This document shows, one piece after another, positions 38,560 to 47,748 of a stretch of 64,000 nt of DNA. Source of the DNA: Siphonobacter sp. BAB-5405. GTDB lineage: Bacteria > Bacteroidota > Bacteroidia > Cytophagales > Spirosomataceae. The stretch lies in the NCBI RefSeq assembly GCF_002872335.1, contig NZ_NJAG01000045.1:278357-342356 (forward strand), written 5' to 3'. How positions within the stretch are numbered: position 1 is the stretch's first letter; each line of letters opens with the position of its first letter. The position numbers and the translations under genes were made by a program. The notes beneath the pieces were generated by a model that made no database searches, was not told the DNA's origin, and worked only from the letters and a program-made list of their open reading frames with translations.

Positions 38560-39081
38560 GACGTATAGAGGTTTGGGTCAAAAATATAGCATTTTCAGGT
38601 TGTTGCTACTACGCATTCCTGATTTGCTGAGGGCGTTATTCCTGAACACAGGGCTCTCTACGAAAGCTTACGGGTCAGGATCTTCGATAATAGGGTGGGC
38701 GAGGAGCTATTTACCACAGATACCTTCATGGCTTACTTTTTACTATTTAACATAAGGTCAATTATATAACATTTTACATGCTAACTATCATTCGTTTATT
38801 CCTTACAGCTTATCTAGTAATTCTAGTGTTATACAAGACAAGTACCAGTTAAGAGTAGTTAGGTTACATTAAACTATTTGAACGTACCGTCTGCAACAAA
38901 CCAAATCATTTAGGTTGCTTTTTTCTTTTTCTGCCCCGGTATTCTCCAATTGGCTGAAAGGTTAGAATTGTATCAGTATTCGCGAAACGCAGGCCTAAGA
39001 TTTCATGGCCTTTCGAGCAAATTTGCAAAGGTTCTCCGGTGGAATACGGATTTGCCAGTCATTTATAACGCGTATTGATTC
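38560..39081. other. Divergent promoter region, no gene
   Basis: This 520-base AT-rich region lies between the sulfatase (minus) and the GH127 gene (plus). Reading frames are short and unconvincing. It has a weak hairpin followed by TTTTTT near 38888-38921. Promoters for both flanking genes must be here, but I cannot place them. Confidence 0.4.
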
Positions 39082-41436
39082 ATGAAAAGATTCCTGTTTA
39101 CCGCAGTCATTCTTTTGGGTAATGTTACGTTGCCTGTCTTTGGACAGTCCATCATGCCTGAGCGAACGAATGCTAAGATAAAAGTTCAGCCCGTTGTACC
39201 GATCCGGGCATACGGTTTCCCGTTGAGTCAGGTCCAGCTACTCGACAGTCCTTTCCGTCAGGCCATGCAGGCCGATGTGGCTTTCCTGAAAGATCTGGAA
39301 GCCGACCGGCTGTTGTCGGATTTCCGCAGTCATTCGGGCCTCAAACCCAAAGCTGAAAAGTACGGCGGCTGGGAATCTTCCGGACTGGCGGGACACACGC
39401 TGGGCCATTACCTCTCCGCCTGTGCCATGCACTACGCCAGCAGTAAAGATCCGGAATACCTTAAGCGGGTAAATTACATTGTGGATGAACTGGCGGAATG
39501 CCAGAAATCCCGCAAAACGGGATACATCGGAGCCATCCCCAAAGAAGATACGGTTTTTACGGAAGTCGCCCGCGGCGACATTCGCTCCCGGGGTTTTGAC
39601 CTCAACGGAGCCTGGTCGCCCTGGTATACCGTGCATAAAGTCATGGCGGGTTTACTGGATGCGTACCTGTATTGCGACAACGCCCAAGCACTCTCTATCA
39701 ATGTCGGGATGGCAAACTGGGTCGAACAGACGCTGAAAAACCTCAATGACGAGCAGATTCAGAAAATGCTGTTGTGCGAGTACGGCGGCATGAATGATGT
39801 ACTGGTGAATACCTACGCTCTGACGAAGAACAAGAAGTTTCTGGACCTGTCCTACAAATTTCACGACCGCTGGATTCTGGATTCACTGGCCCATCACAAA
39901 GACATTCTCCCCGGCAAACACTCCAATACGCAGATTCCCAAGCTGATTGGTACCGTTCGTCGCTATCAGTTAACCGGAAACAAAGAAGACCTCGAAAGTG
40001 CTTCTTTTTTCTGGAATACCGTAGTCAACCATCACTCCTACGCGACCGGTGGCAACAGCAATTACGAGTACCTGAGCACTCCTGATCAGCTCAACGACAA
40101 GCTGACGGAGAATACCATGGAAACCTGCAACACGTACAATATGCTGAAGCTTACCCGGCATTTGTTCGCTCTGCAACCTTCGGCGACGTACATGGATTAT
40201 TACGAACGCGGCCTGTACAACCACATTCTGGCCTCGCAAAACCATACCACGGGTATGATGTGTTACTTCGTTCCCCTGCGGATGGGTGCCCGGAAGCCCT
40301 TCAGCAGTCGGTACGACGATTTCACCTGCTGCGTGGGTTCAGGCATGGAAAACCACACGAAATACAACGAAAGCATTTATTTTCACGGAAATGACGGCAG
40401 TTTGTACGTCAACCTGTTCATTCCCTCCCAACTCAACTGGGCGGAAAAAGGGCTGGGCGTAACTTTACAAACTACCCTCCCCGCCGACTCTACCCTATCG
40501 CTGAGCTTTACTACTCGCAAAGCCGTTTCCTTACCCGTACGTATCCGCAAACCCCATTGGGCTACGGAAGCCGTAGTACTATTGAATGGAAAACCGCTTT
40601 CACAGGTCAACGAAGAAGCGGGATATCTAGTGATTGACCGAACCTGGAAAACGGGCGATGTACTCGAACTCAAACTACCCACGCAACTCTATTCGGTAGC
40701 CATGCCTGATAATCCGGATCGGAAGGCGTATTTCTACGGTCCGCTGATTCTGGCGGGCAATCTGGGCCCCAAGGAAATTGATCCGGCTCAGGGCGTACCC
40801 GTTTTTGTCAGCAATGACTCCAATCCTAATCACTGGATCAAGCCAACGGGTCGACCCCTGGAATTCCAGACGACGGCCCTGGGCAAAGAAGGTACGGTGA
40901 CCTTACAGCCGTTTTACGCCCTGCAGGATGATCATTACAGCGTTTATTGGGATGTGTTCAACAGCCAGACCTGGAAAGAACAGCAGAAACGCTACGAAGA
41001 GCAACGCCGCCAGGCCCGTGAACTGGAGCTTCGCACCGTAGACAACCTTCGCGTGGGTGAAATGCAGCCCGAACGCGATCACGACTTTTCGGGCGACAAG
41101 CTGGAAACGGGTGAGTCGCATACGCGGAAATTCCGGGTAGCCAATGAGGGGGGTAGCTTTCAATTCACCATGAAAGTAGCTCCCAACGCGAAAAATACGC
41201 TGATTGCTACGTACTGGGGCATGGATAACCGGGGTCGCCAGTTTGACATTCTGGTGGATGGCAAAAAGCTCAGTAGCGAGGATCTCAACCAATACAAAGA
41301 GAGCCGCTTCTATGATATTTCCTACGCATTACCCGCTGAAATGACTAGCGGCAAAACGTCCGTTGTCCTCACCTTTCAGGCAAAAAAAGGAAATCAGGCG
41401 GGGCCGGTATATGGTATTCGGATGCTGAAGGAATAG
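39082..41436 (+). CDS. GH127/GH146-type beta-L-arabinofuranosidase (DUF1680 family), secreted
   Basis: A 784-residue exported protein (signal MKRFLFTAVILLGNVTLPVFG). The (alpha/alpha)6 barrel begins RAYGFPLSQVQLLDSPFRQAM and contains GWESSGLAGHTLGHYLSACA. The active site uses a zinc-bound cysteine cluster: ETCNTYNMLKLTRHLF supplies Glu and Cys, and FTCCVGSGMENHTKYNES supplies the paired Cys, one of which is the nucleophile in characterised relatives. After the barrel comes a beta-sandwich and an extra C-terminal domain with RQFDILVDGKKL. Released arabinofuranose would come from plant arabinan or glycoproteins. No partner genes are adjacent. Confidence 0.9.
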   Translation: MKRFLFTAVILLGNVTLPVFGQSIMPERTNAKIKVQPVVPIRAYGFPLSQVQLLDSPFRQAMQADVAFLKDLEADRLLSDFRSHSGLKPKAEKYGGWESSGLAGHTLGHYLSACAMHYASSKDPEYLKRVNYIVDELAECQKSRKTGYIGAIPKEDTVFTEVARGDIRSRGFDLNGAWSPWYTVHKVMAGLLDAYLYCDNAQALSINVGMANWVEQTLKNLNDEQIQKMLLCEYGGMNDVLVNTYALTKNKKFLDLSYKFHDRWILDSLAHHKDILPGKHSNTQIPKLIGTVRRYQLTGNKEDLESASFFWNTVVNHHSYATGGNSNYEYLSTPDQLNDKLTENTMETCNTYNMLKLTRHLFALQPSATYMDYYERGLYNHILASQNHTTGMMCYFVPLRMGARKPFSSRYDDFTCCVGSGMENHTKYNESIYFHGNDGSLYVNLFIPSQLNWAEKGLGVTLQTTLPADSTLSLSFTTRKAVSLPVRIRKPHWATEAVVLLNGKPLSQVNEEAGYLVIDRTWKTGDVLELKLPTQLYSVAMPDNPDRKAYFYGPLILAGNLGPKEIDPAQGVPVFVSNDSNPNHWIKPTGRPLEFQTTALGKEGTVTLQPFYALQDDHYSVYWDVFNSQTWKEQQKRYEEQRRQARELELRTVDNLRVGEMQPERDHDFSGDKLETGESHTRKFRVANEGGSFQFTMKVAPNAKNTLIATYWGMDNRGRQFDILVDGKKLSSEDLNQYKESRFYDISYALPAEMTSGKTSVVLTFQAKKGNQAGPVYGIRMLKE

Positions 41437-41548
41437 GAACCCACCGGACCCAATAACCTGCTTTAGCTGCGGCAAACCATTGGTCACAAAGTTCTCACCT
41501 TCAACAAATAACTACGTATTTTTCCGTCTCACTAAACAACCCTATCCT

Positions 41549-41665
41549 ATGTTCTTATTTAGCATTGGCGGACCGGAAATACTACTCATGTTGTTGAGTC
41601 TCGCATTTTTCCTGGGACTGATCTGGATTCTTTCCAGCTTTTTTAAAGGCACCAGAGGTCGATAA
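41549..41665 (+). CDS. 38-residue single-pass membrane protein
   Basis: The ATG at 41549 gives MFLFSIGGPEILLMLLSLAF and a hydrophobic run of about 25 residues ending in a basic tail, FFKGTRGR. The start SIGGPEILL recalls the N-terminal helix of TatA-type proteins, but the amphipathic helix and acidic tail of TatA are missing. A longer frame begins at 41480. It is likely real because it is a clean membrane-protein frame between two genes; function unknown. Confidence 0.5.
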   Translation: MFLFSIGGPEILLMLLSLAFFLGLIWILSSFFKGTRGR

Positions 41666-41694
41666 AACGGCACCCCTACCCTTTATACGAAGGC

Positions 41695-42264
41695 TTACAC
41701 GCGTAGTGAACCCCGAAAGCCCCTGGCGGCGTAGTACGATTCAGCTCCGTTGTGGTAAACAAAGACCCGCCCGTAGCGGCAATCTGCAAACAGGGCCCCG
41801 CCGAGATTCCGGATTTCGGCGGGGGTCTTAATCCAGCTGGACGTTTTCTGATCGAACGCTCCGCGTTTCTGCAGCTCCCGATAGTCTTCTTCCGTGAGTA
41901 GTTCAATGCCCATGGCTGTTGCCAAATCAAGGGCACTATCCTCGGGTTTATATTCTTTTCGGGCATCCAGTGCCTGTCGGTCATAACATAGACTGCGACG
42001 ACCTTTAGGACTTTCGGGGGCACAATCGTAAAAAAGGAATTCTCCCGTCTTGGCATCCTGAGTCAGTACGTCAGGTTCTCCGCCCGTTTCTTCCATCAAC
42101 TGAAGCGACCAGAGTTTTTCGGGGTAGGCTTCCAGGCGGGCCTGTACGGTGGGCCATTCAAGCCCCGGGTGGCGTTGCTGGTTTTTCGCAAAACGAGCCT
42201 TCAGCGTGTTTAATAAGGCTTCCTGCTCTTCAGCAGACAAAGATTTAGAGGAGTTATTCATCAC
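41695..42264 (-). CDS. DUF4256 family protein
   Basis: A 189-residue cytoplasmic protein of unknown function. EEQEALLNTLKARFAKNQQRHPGLEW, WSLQLMEETGGEPDVLTQDAKTGEF, DCAPESPKGRRSLCYDRQALDARKE and YYAARGFRGSLRV are all DUF4256 landmarks. It lies 50 bases downstream of the AHSA1-like gene on the same strand, so it may be the third gene of the arsR-AHSA1-DUF4256 operon. This pairing fits the frequent occurrence of DUF4256 beside SRPBCC proteins, which is knowledge rather than something seen here. Confidence 0.85.
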   Translation of the reverse strand: MMNNSSKSLSAEEQEALLNTLKARFAKNQQRHPGLEWPTVQARLEAYPEKLWSLQLMEETGGEPDVLTQDAKTGEFLFYDCAPESPKGRRSLCYDRQALDARKEYKPEDSALDLATAMGIELLTEEDYRELQKRGAFDQKTSSWIKTPAEIRNLGGALFADCRYGRVFVYHNGAESYYAARGFRGSLRV

Positions 42265-42313
42265 CCTTGTAAGGTTAAGTTTTCACAGATACGCAGGCGT
42301 TCGCCTGTTCTAC

Positions 42314-42787
42314 TTAGTGCTCAATCAGTTGGCTCACCACTTCCTGTAACCGATCATGAGCCCAGTTTAAGCCCTTGGCAAAAGGCAATTGAAGGAGCTG
42401 ATCCCGCAGGGCAACCGAACGAAATACCTGGTGCATGGTAAGTCTACTCGTAGTGTCGGTCAAAGCTTCAAATTCCAGAAATTCCAGTTGTACGTCGAAA
42501 GGAGAATCTTCCATTTGAAACGTTCGGGTGATTTTTTGATCTGGCATACATTCATGAATGACACCATTGGCCCGAAATACGACTTCTCCCTGGGGATTCG
42601 TCGTTTCAAACTGCCAGCTACCGTGGGGTTTACTTTCCAGCTTCAATACCTTGGTGCCCATCCATTGCTCCACGAGTTCGGGAACTACGTGAGCTTTAAA
42701 CAGTAAGGCTACGGGTAAGTCAAATTCCCGGGTAATCACCAACTCCTGCTTACCAGCTTCGGCCTGAATCTTTGTTTTCTGGGTCAT
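42314..42787 (-). CDS. AHSA1/SRPBCC domain protein
   Basis: A 157-residue START-like fold protein. The ATG at 42787 overlaps the ArsR stop codon (ATGA), so the two are translationally coupled; a longer frame reaches back to 42853 inside ars[33 protein letters not shown] is the N-terminal SRPBCC signature, and [22 protein letters not shown] with [11 protein letters not shown] follows. The C-terminal helix ([17 protein letters not shown]) matches the family. ArsR-SRPBCC pairs are very common and normally form a regulator plus effector unit. The ligand is unknown. Confidence 0.9.
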   Translation of the reverse strand: MTQKTKIQAEAGKQELVITREFDLPVALLFKAHVVPELVEQWMGTKVLKLESKPHGSWQFETTNPQGEVVFRANGVIHECMPDQKITRTFQMEDSPFDVQLEFLEFEALTDTTSRLTMHQVFRSVALRDQLLQLPFAKGLNWAHDRLQEVVSQLIEH

Positions 42788-43116
42788 GACTCCTTGCTTT
42801 TTGAGGAATAGTCTTTCATAAGGGCTTCCAACGTGTTGAACCGCTCCTCCCATAGTTGACGGAAAGGCTCGATAAAATCAGCGATCTCCTTCATCTTTTC
42901 TGGATTCAGTTGGTAGTATATCTCCCGACCGTTGGGTTCGGCTTTGAGTAATTCGCATTCCGTCAGTATCTGTAAGTGCTTGGAAACCGTTGGTCGTGCC
43001 GTATCGAAATTGGCAGCAATTGCTCCCGCCGGCAGAGCTTGAGCGGCCACCAGCAAGAGGATTGCTCTTCGCGTGGGATCAGCAATTGCCTGGAATACAT
43101 CTCGTCTTAAATTCAT
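42784..43116 (-). CDS. ArsR-family transcriptional repressor
   Basis: A 110-residue winged-helix regulator. [21 protein letters not shown], then [26 protein letters not shown] as the recognition helix, then [16 protein letters not shown] as the wing. It lacks the CxCxxC metal site of classical ArsR, as usual in SRPBCC-linked members. It overlaps the following AHSA1-like gene by 4 bases. Two palindromes directly upstream (43120-43163) are likely its operators. Confidence 0.92.
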   Translation of the reverse strand: MNLRRDVFQAIADPTRRAILLLVAAQALPAGAIAANFDTARPTVSKHLQILTECELLKAEPNGREIYYQLNPEKMKEIADFIEPFRQLWEERFNTLEALMKDYSSKSKES

Positions 43117-43119
43117 TGC

Positions 43120-43163
43120 GTAGTCATTTGACTACAAATAAAAGCGTAGCTAAGTAGCTACGC
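43120..43163 (-). promoter_or_regulatory. Two palindromes upstream of arsR, putative operators
   Basis: GTAGTCA-TT-TGACTAC occupies 43120-43135, 4 bases before the arsR ATG. GCGTAGCTA-AG-TAGCTACGC occupies 43144-43163. Both contain GTAG/CTAC half-sites. The position over the translation start and promoter fits autorepression by the ArsR protein; binding is inferred. Confidence 0.6.
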
Positions 43164-43197
43164 AAATTTATTCCCATAAAAAGCTGGTTTTGTAAAG

Positions 43198-43231
43198 AAA
43201 AACCCCGGCCACTTAAGGGGCCAGGGTTTTT
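43198..43231 (-). terminator. Rho-independent terminator
   Basis: AAAAACCCCGGCC (43198-43210) pairs with GGCCAGGGTTTTT (43219-43231) with one mismatch. On the minus strand the stem ends in a T tract. It closes the DPP4-DUF885-DUF5695 transcript, 24 bases past the stop. Confidence 0.8.
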
Positions 43232-43254
43232 AAACGTACCTGAAGGTAGGTTGC

Positions 43255-45987
43255 TTATTTCTTCGCTGACGATACCAGCGTAATCGTCTGCGTTTGATTG
43301 GTCAGGGGAATTACGTAGGCTTCCCGTTCCTGGGCAAATGCTTTTTTCGGATGATACGACTGTTTACCCGTTTTCAATCGAAGATAAGCCGTTGGCGTAG
43401 TGACCGTAGCGGGTTGAAGGCTAAGCGTAACGGTTTTCGTTTGCGGGTTAAGCGTTACCTTTTCAATTTTTCCGGCATCCAGACTGATATCCAGCCCAAC
43501 ACTCGCCAGAAATACGCTGGTCCGAGCCGCTGTGGTAGGCGTCAGCGTCACGTCTGTTTTGCTTTTAGTCACGTTTCCGCCAAAACCCAGCCAGCCAAAC
43601 TCCGGATGTTGCGTCAGGAAAGCGGTCGTATTCACCGCGTAGCCAAAGAATCCGCAGCCGTAATCGCCCGAAAGAGCGTCATTCTCAAGCGTAGAGGGGA
43701 ACGAGTGAAAAGCGGCGGGTCCGAATCCGTCTTCCGTAATGTTGGCAATCGCTCCCATCAGGCCACCGTAGCCCACGCGAAGCAGGTAGAAATCGTCCGG
43801 CTGATCGCGGTAGGCCGTCAGTACCGGAATGGCGTTGAGACCCGAGCCATAGTGGTGAATTTGCCGTTCGACCCGAGAGATTTTTCCACCGTACAGAAAA
43901 TCCCAGTACCGACGGGCGTTGCCGTTGTAAGCCCAGTGCGGTAGCGTGGGCATATAACCCAGAATCGCATTCAGCGTTACCTCGGCTTTGTCGCGGTAGC
44001 CGAAGTAATACGACCAGATGTAGACTTCTTCCTGACCCGTGGAATCCCAGGGCATTTCGCTGCCGAAGGGATACGCCAGCGATTTCCAGAGGTCGGCCCG
44101 TTTCTTCATGGCCGCTTCCAGTTCGGAAGCCAGTGCCGTAAGTCCTTCGCGTTTCAGGTCTTTCAGAATCAGGAAGAAAACGGTGCCTTCCATCTGTCCG
44201 AACTGAGCGTAGTACGGAGCCAGCTTCACCATGCCCAGAGCCGTTTGACAGGCGTTTTCCAGGTAAAATTTCCAGTCCTGCTGCGTTACCAGATCGCGGT
44301 GATTACGGGCCATTCGGTACATGACCCAGTGAGCTGCGGCGACGTGCGGATAGTTGTAGGAACGACCCAGCGATTCGGCTTCCTTGCGGGGCCAGGCCGA
44401 CCAGCCCTTGTAATTGACCGCCGTACTGTAGGTATTCGGCGGCATGGAATCGGGCTGGTAGTAAAACAGACTCTTCCGAACGCCGTACTTTTCCGGACCT
44501 TCGTTGTGCTGAATATTGCCCCACAGGGTCTGGTTGACAAAGCGTTCCAGTTTCTGAATTTCCTGCTGATTAGGCACCACTAGTTGTTTCATCATCGCTC
44601 CGAGCCAGCTTCCGGCCCCGCCTTCGTCACTGAGACCCGCCACCCAGGCCCGGCTGTCCTGCGTCACCTGCTGTTTGGTTTCGTAGTCGTAACTAATCAC
44701 CGAGGGACTGCGATGAAACGTATCTTTTGGTACCTCGAACCACTGCTTCGTTGTCAGGAAATTCCCGAAATCAGCAATCGTTTCGGCTTCGGGCTTCACT
44801 ACTTTATAATGAATGGTTTGCGTCAAACCATCCTGATACTGAATCGTCAAACGAGCCCGTCCCCATTGTTTGCCGCGAATCAGATACGCTTTCCAGCCGT
44901 TTTTGGTAGCCAGATCAACCTGCCAGCTCAAAGCTCCGGCGGGTTCTACCTGCACGGATTTCACTGCCGAAGGGTAGTTCAGAAAAAGTTGGGCGTTCAC
45001 ATCCTGCGGAACCACATAACCGGGGATACCCACTGACACGGGCCGCTTCTGTTCCACCAGGGTCGATTCAATACTGCGAATGGCCGGAGCCAGAACTAGC
45101 TTCAGACCGTAACTTTTACTTTCGCCGGGTTGTAGCGTCAGTGACGTCGGCTGATTCCAGGGCTGAGCTTTCGACCAGTCTTTTTCCGCGTGGGCTTTAC
45201 TGTGAACCATCCACTCGTGAAACCCTTCAAACGTAATACCCCGGGGGGTGGGGTCATCAAGTAAAGGATTGTACGCTTCAAAAGGCGTATTCCCCTCGGG
45301 CAGTACCAGCAATACCGGACCTTTGCCGTGCAATCGGGTTACCTGCAAGTATCCGGCTTCCTTGCCAATGTAAGGATCATAGAACACATTGCGGTCGTGG
45401 GCCTGCTCCAGCGTATTTCCCTCCAGAATGTTGTTGAAAATCAGCGGAAACCCGAGTGATCCGATTTCTACGGGCTGCGTACTTTTGTTTTTCAGCGTGA
45501 ACCGTACCACCCAGCCTTTACCCGACTGTTCCCAGCTTCGTTTGACTTCCAGGGGAAATTCGGCGGGAAAACTAGGCGACAAATCGGCGGAAGCCGCTGC
45601 CGGTTTGGTAGCAGGTAAGGTCTTGACATCGCCTCGCTTCTGAGCGGAAGAATAGGCCTGCCAGTCCGACTGCCCCGGGGTACGAAGCCGTAGATTAATA
45701 TCTCCCAGATGATAGAGTCCATCACTACTGCGAACCTTGAGCCGATCACCGGGAGTAAAATCAAAGCCTTTTTCTGCATTAGGTTTCAGCGAAGCCACCG
45801 TTTGCGAGGCCTTTACCAGACGCAGCTCCAGGGCTGGGCCCGGCAAGGTTATATAGCCGCTTTCCAGATGGAGCGTGGATGGTTTTTCCTCCAGTTTTTT
45901 CCAGGGAGACTGTTGAGCCCAGAGCGGCGTAGTAAGAGCGAGTGCACTCACTACTAACACGCGATGGGTCATCGTTTTCAAGTTCAT
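43255..45987 (-). CDS. DUF5695-like secreted protein, probable (alpha/alpha)6-barrel enzyme
   Basis: A 910-residue exported protein with a signal peptide (HRVLVVSALALTTPLWA). The N-terminal third is beta-rich (SGYITLPGPALELRLVKASQ, SLGFPLIFNNILEGNTLEQAHDRN). The second half is a helical barrel with SDEGGAGSWLGAMMKQ, GRSYNYPHVAAAHWVMYRMAR, EEVYIWSYYFGYRDKAEVTLNA and GGLMGAIANITEDGFG. This layout fits DUF5695-type proteins, which are likely glycan-active, but I cannot assign a catalytic residue. It is the last gene of an operon, 21 bases after DUF885. Confidence 0.7.
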   Translation of the reverse strand: MNLKTMTHRVLVVSALALTTPLWAQQSPWKKLEEKPSTLHLESGYITLPGPALELRLVKASQTVASLKPNAEKGFDFTPGDRLKVRSSDGLYHLGDINLRLRTPGQSDWQAYSSAQKRGDVKTLPATKPAAASADLSPSFPAEFPLEVKRSWEQSGKGWVVRFTLKNKSTQPVEIGSLGFPLIFNNILEGNTLEQAHDRNVFYDPYIGKEAGYLQVTRLHGKGPVLLVLPEGNTPFEAYNPLLDDPTPRGITFEGFHEWMVHSKAHAEKDWSKAQPWNQPTSLTLQPGESKSYGLKLVLAPAIRSIESTLVEQKRPVSVGIPGYVVPQDVNAQLFLNYPSAVKSVQVEPAGALSWQVDLATKNGWKAYLIRGKQWGRARLTIQYQDGLTQTIHYKVVKPEAETIADFGNFLTTKQWFEVPKDTFHRSPSVISYDYETKQQVTQDSRAWVAGLSDEGGAGSWLGAMMKQLVVPNQQEIQKLERFVNQTLWGNIQHNEGPEKYGVRKSLFYYQPDSMPPNTYSTAVNYKGWSAWPRKEAESLGRSYNYPHVAAAHWVMYRMARNHRDLVTQQDWKFYLENACQTALGMVKLAPYYAQFGQMEGTVFFLILKDLKREGLTALASELEAAMKKRADLWKSLAYPFGSEMPWDSTGQEEVYIWSYYFGYRDKAEVTLNAILGYMPTLPHWAYNGNARRYWDFLYGGKISRVERQIHHYGSGLNAIPVLTAYRDQPDDFYLLRVGYGGLMGAIANITEDGFGPAAFHSFPSTLENDALSGDYGCGFFGYAVNTTAFLTQHPEFGWLGFGGNVTKSKTDVTLTPTTAARTSVFLASVGLDISLDAGKIEKVTLNPQTKTVTLSLQPATVTTPTAYLRLKTGKQSYHPKKAFAQEREAYVIPLTNQTQTITLVSSAKK

Positions 45988-46008
45988 TGTGAAGTAGTTG
46001 TTCAGGGG

Positions 46009-47720
46009 TTATTTAGCAAAAGAATAAAACTTCCAGCTGGTCTGAAAATCTTTTCGAAGCGGCTGTTGGGTCAGCAAGGCCCGGATGAACTCCACGGGCA
46101 ACTCGTTGAGTTGAAGGATGGAATCGTGAAACTGCTTATCCGTCATTTTTCCGGAATCGACCAGCTCCCGGCGGAGGGCCATGAACTGAAGCCACCCGTC
46201 ATGTACGCCAACTGATACAGCGGTTCGTAACCACCCACGAAGGAACGGCGAACTTCTCCCTCGGCGTTGGCCCGCTCATGCCCGACTCGGTCCACCAGAA
46301 AGTCAATGCACTGCTGGGGTGTCCATTTGCCGAGGTGATAATTAAGCGAGAAGATAATCCGGGCACAGCGGTGCATTCGCCAGAACAGCATACCGATTTT
46401 ATCTTCCGGTGACTGCGGAAATCCTTTATCCCAGAGTACCATTTCCCAGTACAAAGCCCAGCCTTCAATCCAGAAGGGCGTCGAAAAGCGACGGCGGTGC
46501 GTCTGATACCGGTTGTTCATGAACATTTGCAGGTGATGGCCGGCAATGAGTTCGTGGTGCACCGTCGAGCGGGAAAAGTGCGGATTGTTTCCCCGCATAC
46601 TCATCAGTTTATCGGCGTGTTCCATCCCGGAGGTTGGGTAGGAAATCAGAATCTGTTCGCCGCCGAGAAAGAAGGGATTGATCAGTTGCCGCTCGGGGGT
46701 CATCATCCCCATTCGCCAGGTTTCTTCCGCCAGCGGTGGGATTGTAATCAGGTTGTGCTGCTTGAGAAAGTCCACGGATTCCTGATACAGTCGCAGGATC
46801 AGTTCGGGTTGCTTTCCGGCGGGTACATAACTGTTTTTGACTTTTTCCTGAGCCGCCCGCCAGTCATTGCCAAAACCCATTTCACGACTGGCTTTCAGTA
46901 ATTCCCGGTCGCACCAGGCGAATTCCTGATTGGCAATGGTGAGTAACTCCTCGGGCGTGTAGGGAATGTATTCCATCTTCAGCTGACGCATCAGCTCCTC
47001 GCGTCCAACGGCCACGCCTACAATTCCACTGCCGTCCTTGGCCTTTTCGCCCAGCTGGGCCCGCGGTTGAATGGATCGGGTGAGTTTCTGTAATTGTTCA
47101 ATGAGTTTCGGGTACGGTTTGGCCATCCACCAGGTAAAGGCGGGATCATACTCATTATAAAACTCGAATACACTTTTAATGGCCTGTTCCAGTCCTTTCA
47201 CCGTTTCTTCCGCCCGGCTAGCCAGTACAGGGTCCATACTGGACATCTTTTCCAGTTTTTCTTCGGCCTTTGCGGCCTGAGCCGTCCAGGTACTGAAATC
47301 CTGGGCGAGTGTTTCGGCGTTGAGAGCCAGTCCTCGCCGACGTTTTTTCTCCAACGCGTAAATCGGTTCAGCAAAAGGAAACCAGCCTTTGATGCGTTCG
47401 GATTCCTGATCGGCCACGGTATACAGCCGCAGGTCTTCTTTCAAATCCCGTTGAAACAATAAGAAATCAACCTGATTGTTGGGCGTCAAGGTTTTGAAAT
47501 CGAGCTTATCCAGTTGCGAGAGGTACTGCTGATTCAGCTCCCTGAACCGCTGGCGGCGTTCGGGTGAATTGGCAATGGTATAAAACCGACGCAGACTGCC
47601 CAGGTCGGCCTCGTATTGAATAATGTGCTGGCTAAGTTTAGTCGGGTCAGTGGGACCCTGAGCCGTAGCAAGGGTACTTACGCTCATGAGAAGAAGAAAA
47701 GTGATACGCCGAACGTGCAT
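46009..47720 (-). CDS. DUF885 family secreted metallopeptidase-like protein, one frameshift near the C-terminus
   Basis: An exported protein (signal MHVRRITFLLLMSVSTLATA). H389-E390-LIAG-H395-H396 is the HExxxGHH zinc site typical of DUF885 proteins, followed by PFWIEGWALYWE, which supplies the third ligand. The frame breaks at 46189-46190. One added A on the plus strand replaces GGFSSWPSAG with GGFQFMALRRELVDSGKM and moves the stop from 46143 to 46009, giving 570 residues with the usual C-terminal helical tail. It lies 28 bases after the DPP4-like gene and 21 bases before DUF5695. Confidence 0.88.
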
Positions 47721-47748
47721 AAACGGGAACGGTTAAGAGTGGTCAGTA

